DNA of 64,000 nt. It comes from Shimazuella soli. Its GTDB lineage: Bacteria; Bacillota; Bacilli; Thermoactinomycetales; Thermoactinomycetaceae. A program made the translations under genes and the position numbers. The stretch covers positions 730,269 to 794,268 of the forward strand of contig NZ_JAKWBN010000001.1 in assembly GCF_022511585.1 (NCBI RefSeq). The letters are read 5' to 3'. Each line of letters starts with the position of its first letter. The first letter of the stretch is position 1. The notes under the pieces were generated by a model, which saw nothing but the letters and a program-made list of their open reading frames with translations, did not search any database and was not told the origin of the DNA. This document shows, in pieces, positions 48,498 through 56,549 of the stretch.

Positions 48498-48968
48498 ATG
48501 CTTATTCGAACAGTAGAATCTAATGATTACAATCCTGTGATCTCTGTCATAAATGATTGGTGGGATGGACGTCATATGGCAGATATGTTACCCAAGTTAT
48601 TTTTTGATCATTTTCAAGATACAAGTTTTGTCGTGGTAGAAAACGGAGAATTAATTGGCTTTTTGATCGGAATTCTATCTCAGTCTCGAAAACGGGAAGC
48701 TTATATTCATTTTGTTGGAATACATCCAAACTATCGAAAAAAAGGATTGGGTCGGCAATTGTATGATCTATTTTTCCAAACTGTGAAGAAAAAAGGTGTG
48801 GATACGGTTCGCTGCGTAACTTCTCCTGTTAATCAAAATTCAATCGCCTACCACACAAAACTAGGTTTCACGATGGAAAAGGGAAGTATTGTCATAGATA
48901 ACATGGAAGTACATAAAGATTATGATGGTGAAGGACAAGATCGAATCCTACTAGTGAAAAATATATAA
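48498..48968 (+). CDS. GNAT family N-acetyltransferase
   Basis: This is a 156-residue acetyl-CoA-dependent acetyltransferase. The central strand VVVENGELIGFLIGIL is followed by motif A, HFVGIHPNYRKKGLGRQLYDLFF, with the RxxGLG pyrophosphate loop, and motif B, NQNSIAYHTKLGF. The substrate is unknown. AGAGGGGA lies before ATG 48498; an in-frame ATG nine codons upstream lacks a ribosome site. Its stop almost touches the convergent DUF441 gene. Confidence 0.85.
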   Translation: MLIRTVESNDYNPVISVINDWWDGRHMADMLPKLFFDHFQDTSFVVVENGELIGFLIGILSQSRKREAYIHFVGIHPNYRKKGLGRQLYDLFFQTVKKKGVDTVRCVTSPVNQNSIAYHTKLGFTMEKGSIVIDNMEVHKDYDGEGQDRILLVKNI

Positions 48969-48969
48969 T

Positions 48970-49425
48970 TCACTTAGCAAAATATTGGAAAACTTTAAGC
49001 AAAAAAGCGGTGATCCCTGCTGCCATCAGCGGACCAACAGGGATTCCACGCAAAAATACAATACCAACAATGGAACCTACCACTAATCCGATCACCAGTT
49101 GAGGATCTAACTTCAGTAAGTCCAAGCCTTTTCCATTCATATAAGTTGCCAGAAGTCCACCGATTAAAGCAAACAAACCGGGAAGAGTAGTAAAAATTTC
49201 TCCGATATCTTTTATGGTAACTTTGCCAGATGCAAAAGGGACCAATACGGCGATTGTTAGAAACAGCAAGCCAAACTCCAGACCCCTTCTTTCCACACCA
49301 GGGAAAAATCGCTCCAAATGAATCAGCTTTAAAATGAGCAAAAAACTTGCTGCTGTTGCGATAATAGGAGAACGTCCAATTAGGCCTGTTACAATGAGCA
49401 ATACAAGTACTAGGTCTGAGTTCAT
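48970..49425 (-). CDS. DUF441 membrane protein
   Basis: This is a 151-residue protein with five hydrophobic segments and the DUF441 pattern [44 protein letters not shown] and [31 protein letters not shown]. The function is unknown. The ATG at 49425 has AGGGG upstream; an in-frame ATG at 49446 has none. It follows comA-comB in the same direction after 57 bases and could be transcribed with them. Confidence 0.85.
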   Translation of the reverse strand: MNSDLVLVLLIVTGLIGRSPIIATAASFLLILKLIHLERFFPGVERRGLEFGLLFLTIAVLVPFASGKVTIKDIGEIFTTLPGLFALIGGLLATYMNGKGLDLLKLDPQLVIGLVVGSIVGIVFLRGIPVGPLMAAGITAFLLKVFQYFAK

Positions 49426-49482
49426 AATAAAATGCCCCTGTTCCATAAGTTATGTTATCAACTTATGTACAAGCACGGTAAC

Positions 49483-50193
49483 TTATGATTTTAGGGAAAT
49501 AACTCCTTGATGGACCATGGGAACAACATCATAGATATCAAACTGCAAACAATCCTCCACATCCGTCCATTTGTCCAAGTGTTTGAGACGCCTTGAGGAT
49601 TTGCTCTGTTTTAATACAGCAAAATCGTTTCGCTTTATCTCTAGAAAACTAGCTGCTAATAAAAGTCCAGCATCATCAAGCGAAACATCATATTGTTGGG
49701 AAAGAATGGAGGCGAGATAACCGGCAGCTGCACTGTCCTCTAGTGAAAATTCTCCTCTCGTACCGGAACAAAAGATCACGATATCTTTTTGAAAACTGGC
49801 AGCTTTTTTGGCACATGCAGAACTATTGACAAAAGCTCCGATCAGTAAATGGTCAGCTGGTTTGGAAAGTACAATTGCTTGGGTACCATTGCGAGTTCGA
49901 AAGGCGATAGATTTATTGCGAATATAGTTATTCCGATATTCATAAGGTGAGTTTCCAAGGTCAAATGACTCCGGTTTTAAACCATTATCTTCACCAGCGA
50001 TAATTTTGTCAGTGCCTTTGAAAGCAAGCGCCTCTTCTATTTTTCTCACGGGGATAATTTCTTTTGCTCCATGCGCTATAGCAGTAGTAATGCTGGTAGT
50101 TGCACGGAGAATGTCTAAAACAATCACCGTTTTTCCTTGAAGAAGCTCTGTGTAGTCTCGTTCTTCTGGATAAAAGATAATCGATAGTTTCAT
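49483..50193 (-). CDS. comB: 2-phosphosulfolactate phosphatase ComB
   Basis: ComB hydrolyses (2R)-phospho-3-sulfolactate to sulfolactate. The 236-residue protein has the family pattern VIVLDILRATTSITTAIAHGAKEIIPV, GEDNGLKPESFDLGNSP, RTRNGTQAI and IVIFCSGTRGEFSLEDSAAAG. The start ATG at 50193 overlaps the comA stop by four bases; a longer in-frame ATG at 50208 lies inside comA. Pairing with comA defines a sulfolactate route. In Bacillus the homologous yitC-yitD pair contributes sulfolactate to spores. Confidence 0.92.
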   Translation of the reverse strand: MKLSIIFYPEERDYTELLQGKTVIVLDILRATTSITTAIAHGAKEIIPVRKIEEALAFKGTDKIIAGEDNGLKPESFDLGNSPYEYRNNYIRNKSIAFRTRNGTQAIVLSKPADHLLIGAFVNSSACAKKAASFQKDIVIFCSGTRGEFSLEDSAAAGYLASILSQQYDVSLDDAGLLLAASFLEIKRNDFAVLKQSKSSRRLKHLDKWTDVEDCLQFDIYDVVPMVHQGVISLKS

Positions 50194-50960
50194 GTGTAAT
50201 CCCGCCATAATGTTAGTGTGTCTGCCCGTAAACCTTGGCGCAGTGCCTCGACAGATAATGCATCTGCAGGTGCGATATTACCTAAGTTTACATTGCAACC
50301 TGCTAGTTCCATTAGAGTAACTTGCTGTCCTTTTTTAGGAGTTTCCCAGATGCATTTGTTGTTATCGATCATTTGCAGTACTTGTTTGACGTAAGAAGTA
50401 TCTACCTCACCTTGTTTGTTATATATGCCGATGTTTTCTCCTGTTTCCCGTCCCTCTACAATGACATAAGATGCACCTGCGTCAAGGTCTTTGGAAAATT
50501 GGTGCACAAGAGATGACAACTCAGTTGTACTGCCTGCTTGCTTTTTTCCTATTTCGGTAATAACATGAAATTGTTCTTTGATTGCAGACTGGATGAGGGA
50601 TTGGCGTTCTGATTGGTCATAATCTACTATTCCACTAGAAATTTCCACCCATTCAAAGCCGAGTACCTTTAGCCACTGAAGATAAGCATTGTTTTTTTTC
50701 TCTAAGTAAGCTACTTCAAAGAATGTACCACCTGGGTAAAGGTGAACACCGTATTCTTTTGCCATCGCAAGTTTTTGTCTAGTCACTTCTTCTGGTGTAA
50801 TGGCCAATGTTCCAAAACCTAATTTGATAAAATCAATATGATTCGCGGCTAGTGAAAGTAAGTCTTTAAAAGCCCCAATACCAAGCCCTTTATCCATCAC
50901 CATCGTTATTCCATTTGCCCTCGGTTTAAATGAACGATCTGGATTTCCCCAACTCCTCAT
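50190..50960 (-). CDS. comA: Phosphosulfolactate synthase ComA
   Basis: ComA adds sulfite to phosphoenolpyruvate to make phosphosulfolactate. The 256-residue TIM barrel has GITMVMDKGLGIGAFKDLL, FIKLGFGTLAI, LYPGGTFFEVAYLEK, FEWVEISSGIVDY, EIGKKQ, and VIVEGRETGENIGIY followed by LGNIAPADALSVEALRQGLR, all typical of ComA/YitD. GGGGAGG precedes the ATG at 50960. It is the first gene of the leftward comA-comB set. This symbol is unrelated to the competence regulator ComA. Confidence 0.92.
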   Translation of the reverse strand: MRSWGNPDRSFKPRANGITMVMDKGLGIGAFKDLLSLAANHIDFIKLGFGTLAITPEEVTRQKLAMAKEYGVHLYPGGTFFEVAYLEKKNNAYLQWLKVLGFEWVEISSGIVDYDQSERQSLIQSAIKEQFHVITEIGKKQAGSTTELSSLVHQFSKDLDAGASYVIVEGRETGENIGIYNKQGEVDTSYVKQVLQMIDNNKCIWETPKKGQQVTLMELAGCNVNLGNIAPADALSVEALRQGLRADTLTLWRDYT

Positions 50961-51000
50961 ATTTAACCTCCCCTTTTTCTACATTTTACCTTATTCTTTC

Positions 51001-52251
51001 TTATGAAGGATGTAATTGTTTTTTAACTACCAAAATACGAGAACGGTCTTCTTTTCCATGAATTCGTTGTGGACGATGGATAAGAAAAAAACTGAGTAAA
51101 AGTGCTAAACCAATAAATGCTGCTGTTCCAAAGTAAAGAAGGAAAGGACGATCTGCCAGCGCTCCAAATATAGGAGGACCCAAAGCAACACCAAAAAAGC
51201 GGACACTGCTGTACAAAGAGGTGATAATTCCTCTTTCTTTCAAACGAATAGCAGAAGTGATCATCATGTTCAAACATGGTAGGACAAGACCTGCCCCGAT
51301 TCCAACTAATGCAAACAAGGCTACCAAGAAATATGGGTTTTTTACCCATGGAACCACAATCAACGGAAGACAGAGAAAAAACAAACCAAATAATATCATT
51401 TGTTTCATTTTACCTATTTGATCTTTGATATGGCGTCCTGTGACGAAAGATGTAATACAAAGAGCTAAAAGCGGAACAGCGAGTACTAATCCCTTTTTTA
51501 TGCCAGTTAAGCCATAAGAATTTTCCAATGCATCCGATAAAGCAAATAAAGCACCGAACATAGTAAACATGGTTATAGCGCCAACATAAAAAGCCACACC
51601 CAACCATCTTCCATGCTGCTGGAAGTTGGTTTTCACTTGATGGAGATACGTTTTTAAAGATGTAGTATCGTCTACGGCTTGTTCCTTTACAAGCCAGATA
51701 AGGGCAAGTGCAGTGGGAATACATAAGACGGGAAATACAAAAAACATCGCATACCAACTAATAAGGGCAATGACAGATCCTAAAATGGGACTTAACACCT
51801 TACCCATTCCATTTGCTGCTTCGATTGTGCCTAAAGCTTTACTTCTCTCCGCTTTGTCAAAAACATCACTGGTGAGCACCATTGCGATGGGGGCTGTTCC
51901 TGCTGCGCCTATCCCTTGGACAACTCTTGTCCACAGCAGCAAGCTAAAACCAGCGTTCGTAATCGCAACTATTCCAGATAAGACACCACCTAAACCATAT
52001 AAAATCAAACTAAAAATAATCACTTTTTTTCGACCAATTCGATCCGCTAAAAATCCAGCGATGGGAATCATACAGGCAGCAGGAAAAGAAAATAAAGTAA
52101 TTAAAAGTCCAACCTTTGAAGAACTTATTTCATACACACCTTGAATACTAGAAAAGACAGGAATAAGCATCGAATTACCTAGAACCATAATGATGGGAAT
52201 ACTACAAAGTGTAAGTAAGGTTCCCCAGCCAGCTTTCTTTGTCGTTGTCAT
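51001..52251 (-). CDS. MFS transporter, DHA1 (12-helix) type
   Basis: This is a 416-residue transporter with 12 helices. Motif A is GFLADRIGRKKV after helix 2, motif B is RVVQGIGAAGTAPIAMVL in helix 4, and motif C-like is ANGMGKVLSPILGSVI in helix 5. GAGGTG lies eight bases before the ATG at 52251. It is located just upstream of comA on the same strand, similar to yitG near yitCD in Bacillus. Export of sulfolactate or of drugs are both possible; the sequence does not decide. Confidence 0.85.
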   Translation of the reverse strand: MTTTKKAGWGTLLTLCSIPIIMVLGNSMLIPVFSSIQGVYEISSSKVGLLITLFSFPAACMIPIAGFLADRIGRKKVIIFSLILYGLGGVLSGIVAITNAGFSLLLWTRVVQGIGAAGTAPIAMVLTSDVFDKAERSKALGTIEAANGMGKVLSPILGSVIALISWYAMFFVFPVLCIPTALALIWLVKEQAVDDTTSLKTYLHQVKTNFQQHGRWLGVAFYVGAITMFTMFGALFALSDALENSYGLTGIKKGLVLAVPLLALCITSFVTGRHIKDQIGKMKQMILFGLFFLCLPLIVVPWVKNPYFLVALFALVGIGAGLVLPCLNMMITSAIRLKERGIITSLYSSVRFFGVALGPPIFGALADRPFLLYFGTAAFIGLALLLSFFLIHRPQRIHGKEDRSRILVVKKQLHPS

Positions 52252-52373
52252 AGACGTGCACCTCTTAGACCATTCGTTTATTCTATTTTTTGGATAAAGT
52301 CATTTTATATGCATCATAAATCTGTATTTGGCGAAACTATTCCTATCCAATAAACGAAAAGGGATGGTAAGCC

Positions 52374-52769
52374 ATGTATGATCGTCTTCGTAGAGAAATA
52401 TCTTATGTGGAAGGGCTGCTAGAAGGATCAACAACAGGTAACAACCCAGATGCTAAAGCTCTTATCAGACTAATTGGTGTAGTGGACGAATTAGTAGAAG
52501 CAACCCAAAAACTAGATACTCGTCAAGCGGAGTTAGAAGAATATGCGGAAGCAATTGATGAGGATTTAAATGACTTGGAACTTTTATTTTATGACGATGA
52601 AGATGATGATAATTATTTGATTACATGCCCGGAATGTGGAGAAGACGTAGCAGTTGATTTAGATGATTTGGAAGACGATGAAATTGACTTGCTCTGTCCA
52701 AACTGCCATACTACATTGACGATTGAAGATGCAAGTGATGCTGAAGAAATAGAGAAACTAGAAGTGTAA
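52374..52769 (+). CDS. Acidic zinc-ribbon protein (CD1247-type)
   Basis: This is a 131-residue soluble protein. The N-terminal 60 residues are helical (MYDRLRREISYVEGLLEG ... VDELVEATQKLDTRQAELEEY), a strongly acidic linker follows, and a zinc ribbon has CPECGEDVAVDL...LLCPNCHTTL, two CxxC knuckles about 25 residues apart. It resembles the CD1247 N-terminal-domain proteins common in Firmicutes, of unknown function. AAAGGGATGG lies before ATG 52374. It stands alone, with a structured 3' region. Confidence 0.72.
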   Translation: MYDRLRREISYVEGLLEGSTTGNNPDAKALIRLIGVVDELVEATQKLDTRQAELEEYAEAIDEDLNDLELLFYDDEDDDNYLITCPECGEDVAVDLDDLEDDEIDLLCPNCHTTLTIEDASDAEEIEKLEV

Positions 52770-52834
52770 CACTTTTGCGAGCACTGCTTATCAATTCGAA
52801 TTTGAGCAGAAATTCATATCTCAGACAGTGTTAC
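52766..52834 (+). repeat. Nested inverted repeats after the zinc-ribbon gene
   Basis: GTAACACT (52766-52773) pairs with AGTGTTAC (52827-52834). Inside, CTGCT (52784-52788) pairs with AGCAG (52805-52809), around the palindrome AATTCGAATT (52793-52802). The rest of 52835-52970 shows no gene. Confidence 0.5.
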
Positions 52835-52972
52835 GTGAACAATTCCATTTATTATGGGCTAACGGGATTCTTCCAAAGATTAAGGAATAATTTCGTGGTA
52901 ATTTTGGACATTTGTTGAAGTGCGAATCTCTTATCGAAATAACATCTCTTATATACTACTCTTTTGCATAGT

Positions 52973-53007
52973 AAAAAGACTTGAGGAAAGATAACTCAAG
53001 TCTTTTT
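52973..53007. terminator. Strong hairpin terminator
   Basis: The perfect 13-bp stem AAAAAGACTTGAG/CTCAAGTCTTTTT with a 9-base loop has T runs on both strands. Confidence 0.8.
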
Positions 53008-53113
53008 TATATCGTTTTTTTGTTTCATCATATACCAATAACTTGCTATAAATTAAGATTAAGAATAATGGAGTTCACAGAATGTAAATAGAATAATTTT
53101 GGTTATTAGTGGG

Positions 53114-53145
53114 GGGACTCATTTGATCATTAGCAAATGAGTCCC
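53114..53145 (-). terminator. Hairpin at the end of the GC-rich orphan gene
   Basis: The perfect 12-bp stem GGGACTCATTTG/CAAATGAGTCCC with an 8-base loop lies 65 bases past the stop of the leftward gene. No T run follows on that strand. Confidence 0.6.
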
Positions 53146-53210
53146 TACAACAGCAGAACATCCCTCCTTAGAGTGGACTTCGTTTTGGATGCTGATAAGA
53201 GGCCAGTCCG

Positions 53211-53720
53211 TTAGGACTCGTAGTAGGTTGCTCCATAGCCGAAGGCGCTTCGGGTGATGGGACCTTGAATGTGGTAGTTGGCGGTCCTGTAGTCTCCGGC
53301 CGTAACGGGAGGCAGGTCACCCTCCATATGGAACAACCGAAGCACCCCATCTTCTTCGATCGTCAAACCGTTACGGATGGGATTGTATGCCCCGTACTCC
53401 ATAAGCCATAGATCTTCGTCCCTGCGACCCAGAACCAGTTGGTCTTCGCCCTGTCCCTCGATTTGGAAACGGTGCAGTTTCGGCTCGTTGATGGACATGC
53501 CGGTGATGAAGTCGACAGTGAGTTTCAGACCTGCGACGGTCAGTTCCTTTGCACGTACCGCACTCGGTTCCCACCCGGTGGACGGGAGGTTCATGAGGAG
53601 GGATACCTTCTCTGCGGTGATCCATCCCCTGTTGTACTTGATCTCGACCGTTCCGCCGGGGCGGCTGACGTGCTCGAAGTTCACACCGACGAGGTCCACG
53701 ACGGGGAGGTTTTCGGACAT
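53211..53720 (-). CDS. Uncharacterised 169-residue protein in a GC-rich island
   Basis: No family is recognised. The protein has no signal peptide or long hydrophobic stretch and appears beta-rich (alternating segments such as GTVEIKYNRGWI, LKLTVDFITG, LWLMEYGAYN, YHIQGPITR). It ends with several Tyr and Gly residues (FGYGATYYES). AAGGA lies ten bases before the ATG at 53720. G+C, judged by eye, is far higher than in the flanks, with codons such as CTG, GTC, CGC and ACG, while the region just upstream (53760-54160) is very A+T rich. Transfer from a high-G+C source is inferred. Confidence 0.6.
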   Translation of the reverse strand: MSENLPVVDLVGVNFEHVSRPGGTVEIKYNRGWITAEKVSLLMNLPSTGWEPSAVRAKELTVAGLKLTVDFITGMSINEPKLHRFQIEGQGEDQLVLGRRDEDLWLMEYGAYNPIRNGLTIEEDGVLRLFHMEGDLPPVTAGDYRTANYHIQGPITRSAFGYGATYYES

Positions 53721-53882
53721 GACTTCAGTCCTTCCCAGAGGAGTTGCTGTTGTTAGAACTACATTTGTAAGTATACAGAATTATTTTATAAATAAAAAGG
53801 TAAAAAATACAATTTATAAATTTTTTTACATATAGAAACTATTATGGGAATCGTAAAAAGCATAAGTATAAGGGGTTCTTTT

Positions 53883-53975
53883 ATGGTAATAAATCAAGCA
53901 GATTATAAAAGGAAAATGCAAATCTTATTGAAAGATTTAAGTTGCTATTATTCGCTATACCATCATGATTTCTAA
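53883..53975 (+). CDS. Candidate small peptide, 30 residues, upstream of the HTH-TPR regulator
   Basis: ATG 53883 opens a 30-codon frame with AAGGGG at 53870-53875 exactly seven bases upstream, a good ribosome site in a region otherwise without genes. The product starts MVINQADYKRKM and ends CYYSLYHHDF. It has no hydrophobic export signal. It lies 190 bases before a regulator of the type whose ligands are often short peptides. Existence rests on the ribosome site and position only. Confidence 0.3.
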   Translation: MVINQADYKRKMQILLKDLSCYYSLYHHDF

Positions 53976-54164
53976 TTAACATAGATAATTCTTTATATAA
54001 TGAACGTTTTTAATTACAAAAATAGAAATTCTTCTGTAATTATTTTTAGTGTTTTCAGAATACAGGGAAATATGATACAATACTGTTGAATTGGACTATC
54101 CGTAAATAAAATTCCACATGAATAAAATCATGAGAATTGTTCTATAGAAGAGAGGGAAGATGAA

Positions 54165-55460
54165 ATGGTATTTGTAGATTTAAATTTAGTAGGAGAGGCT
54201 ATACGAAACTATCGAAAAGAAAAACGGCTTCGGTTAGAAGATTTGGCAGATGAGAATATATCTGTATCTACAATCAGCAATATTGAACGTGGTTTTGCTC
54301 ACGTGAAACAAGAAAAAGTAAATTATTTGCTTCATAAGTTAGGGATCGATGTTTCTGATCTGACCACTTTAGAGCAAAATCTTCAAAAGAAAGATGAGTA
54401 TATATCGATACAGCTAACGGCATTGGAATCGTGGATTGTTTGTGACGAAGAATCGAAAGCGCTTACAGAATTGAACAATATTAAATTGTCCGATCATCAT
54501 CCACTGGCTTCACGGATTTTTTTTCTCAAAGGGAAATGCCATCTTCGCTTGAAAGAGTGGAAAAAAGCTATTCATGCTTTTTATGAATCAATTAGACTCA
54601 GTCGTCTGCAAATGGAAGCAAGCCCCATGGAAGCTGCATGCTATGATGAATTATCCCGCGCAGCTTATTGTCAAAATGATGTGAATCAGGCCACAGCTTA
54701 TGTAGAAAAAGGGCTTGAGCTCATACAAGAGAATTCGGATATTAAGCTTTCTTTGATTCGCAATAAAGCACAGTATTTATTTAAGCAATCAAAAGAGGCA
54801 GATGCATTGAAATTGATCAAAGACAATTGGATTCACTTAAGTGGTTTAACGCAAATGGACTTGATTCTTGATTTTTATCAAATTCGTGTAAAACTACTTA
54901 TCATTACAGGATTATGGGACGAAGCTCTTGCTTACGCTGAGGAAGGAATTCATTTAGCCAAGCAGAACAATCAGTATCATCCCCTTTGTGTCTTGTGGGG
55001 AGAACTGGGAAAAATTTATATGAATCAATATCAGTATGATTTAGCTGAAGTTTGTTTTCGAACCTCTCAAGTGTTTGAATTTCATATAAAAGACAAATCC
55101 GCATTGATATCTACTTATACCTTTTATGGGAAATTACTTCAAGAACAAAAAGAATATCAGATGGCGAGTGTATTGCTAAATAAAGCAATTCAACTCGGTT
55201 CAAAATACAATGAAGTGGAAGATGTTGTGCGTGCCTTTTTAGCAATAGGACAAGTTTGTCTAGTGACTAAGGATACGAAAGCAGCTATGGAGTATTTTCA
55301 TAAAGCCAGAGACATGGCAACAGAACATCAACTTCCTATTTTGGCCTATGAAGCTATTTTCGAAGTTGCAAAAGTGTATCAGGAGTTAGATTCAGATAAG
55401 TTTATTGCTTGTACTGTTGAAATGTATGAAATGAAAATGGCGATGAATAACAGGCTATAG
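54165..55460 (+). CDS. HTH-TPR transcriptional regulator (RRNPP-like)
   Basis: This is a 431-residue protein. An XRE-type helix-turn-helix (about residues 8-65, IRNYRKEKRLRLEDLADENISVSTISNIERG) is followed by about nine tetratricopeptide-like helix pairs (for example DALKLIKDNW, EALAYAEEGIHLAKQNNQYHPL, AEVCFRTSQVFEF, AMEYFHKARDMATEHQLP). This layout matches RRNPP receptors (PlcR, NprR, Rap relatives) that bind short peptides in the TPR domain. GAGAGGGAAG stands before ATG 54165. A terminator follows, so it is monocistronic. The target genes and ligand are unknown. Confidence 0.8.
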   Translation: MVFVDLNLVGEAIRNYRKEKRLRLEDLADENISVSTISNIERGFAHVKQEKVNYLLHKLGIDVSDLTTLEQNLQKKDEYISIQLTALESWIVCDEESKALTELNNIKLSDHHPLASRIFFLKGKCHLRLKEWKKAIHAFYESIRLSRLQMEASPMEAACYDELSRAAYCQNDVNQATAYVEKGLELIQENSDIKLSLIRNKAQYLFKQSKEADALKLIKDNWIHLSGLTQMDLILDFYQIRVKLLIITGLWDEALAYAEEGIHLAKQNNQYHPLCVLWGELGKIYMNQYQYDLAEVCFRTSQVFEFHIKDKSALISTYTFYGKLLQEQKEYQMASVLLNKAIQLGSKYNEVEDVVRAFLAIGQVCLVTKDTKAAMEYFHKARDMATEHQLPILAYEAIFEVAKVYQELDSDKFIACTVEMYEMKMAMNNRL

Positions 55461-55478
55461 GATGCTAGTGAGATAGAT

Positions 55479-55512
55479 AAAAACTGCTGGAGTGATTCTA
55501 GCAGTTTTTTTT
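55479..55512 (+). terminator. Terminator after the HTH-TPR gene
   Basis: The perfect 10-bp stem AAAAACTGCT/AGCAGTTTTT with an 11-base loop is followed by more Ts. Confidence 0.82.
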
Positions 55513-55521
55513 ATTAGTTAA

Positions 55522-55550
55522 GCATAAAGGAAACAAGCCTACCATAAGCA
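55522..55550 (+). promoter_or_regulatory. Candidate sigma-E promoter of the spoIIIA operon
   Basis: GCATAAA (55522-55528) and CATAAGCA (55543-55550) are spaced 14 bases apart, close to the sigma-E consensus, and lie 39 bases before spoIIIAA. The operon is sigma-E controlled in B. subtilis. Confidence 0.45.
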
Positions 55551-55589
55551 TGATGATAAAACAGGTTTGAGTGGGAATTGAGGTGTGGT

Positions 55590-56549
55590 ATGGACTTAAA
55601 ACCAATCTATCAAGTATTGCCTCTATCCATTCGGAATCGAATTCAATCGCTTCCCAGAACAATTCTATCAGGATTAGAAGAAGTACGAATTCGCCAAGAT
55701 CGTCCCTTAGAGGTAATAGCAGCTGGAAAAACATGGTTTGTTAGTAGTAATCAGCAATTAAAGCTTGATCCCCGTGACAGTGTTCTTCCCACCCGTGAGG
55801 AATGTCATAAACTACTCAATTTAATCAGTAACCATTCGCTTTATGCATTGGAAGAAGAGCTTCGGCTTGGCTATATCACCGTAGAAGGAGGACATCGAAT
55901 TGGCTTAGCTGGGAAAGTGGTTACAGAAGGTGGCAAAGTGAGACACGTTCGAGATGTAACAGCTTTTAACATTCGAATTGCTAGACAAATAAAAGGTGTA
56001 GGCAAGGCTCTGCTATCTAGCATAGTCGACCAAGATCGAATTAAAAACTTGTTGATTGTCTCACCGCCTGGGTGTGGAAAAACGACATTACTACGTGATT
56101 TAGCTCGTCTTGTAAGTATAGGAGAAGGGTGTAGTGCAAGAAAAGTAGGGATTGTGGATGAAAGATCTGAAATAGCAGGATGTGTAGCGGGTGTTCCCCA
56201 ACATGATATTGGACCTCGTACAGATGTCTTGGATGCCTGTCCAAAAGCAGAAGGAATGATGATGTTGATCCGATCTATGTCTCCAGAAGTTTTAGTAGTA
56301 GATGAGATTGGTAGAAGAGAAGATGCTGATGCTATTCATGAAGCTATTTATGCGGGTGTTCATCTGTTCACCACCGCTCATGGCAGTTCTATTCAAGAAG
56401 TACGCAAACGACCTATTTTACGTGAATTAATTGAGGAAGAAGTCTTTGAACGTATCGTCGTACTCAGTCGTCGTTCTGGTCCTGGCACGATTGAAGCCGT
56501 ATATGATGGAAAATGTCAGTTAATACGGAGTACAACGTGCTTAAGTTAA
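55590..56549 (+). CDS. spoIIIAA: Stage III sporulation protein AA
   Basis: SpoIIIAA is a secretion-type ATPase that powers the mother-cell channel complex linked to SpoIIQ. The 319-residue protein has an N-terminal domain with EEVRIRQDRPLEV and GHRIGLAGKVV, then Walker A SPPGCGKTTLLRD near residues 155-168, VDERSEIAGC, and the Walker B-like VLVVDEIGRREDADAIHEAI. ATG 55590 has GAGGTG just upstream; a TTG 12 bases earlier is unlikely. It overlaps spoIIIAB by 13 bases and starts the eight-gene operon. Confidence 0.94.
   Translation: MDLKPIYQVLPLSIRNRIQSLPRTILSGLEEVRIRQDRPLEVIAAGKTWFVSSNQQLKLDPRDSVLPTREECHKLLNLISNHSLYALEEELRLGYITVEGGHRIGLAGKVVTEGGKVRHVRDVTAFNIRIARQIKGVGKALLSSIVDQDRIKNLLIVSPPGCGKTTLLRDLARLVSIGEGCSARKVGIVDERSEIAGCVAGVPQHDIGPRTDVLDACPKAEGMMMLIRSMSPEVLVVDEIGRREDADAIHEAIYAGVHLFTTAHGSSIQEVRKRPILRELIEEEVFERIVVLSRRSGPGTIEAVYDGKCQLIRSTTCLS

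Noticed and set aside
53377-53835. Long plus-strand frames opposite the GC-rich orphan gene.
   Set aside because: They lack ribosome sites and cross the composition boundary; the minus-strand frame has both a site and its own hairpin.
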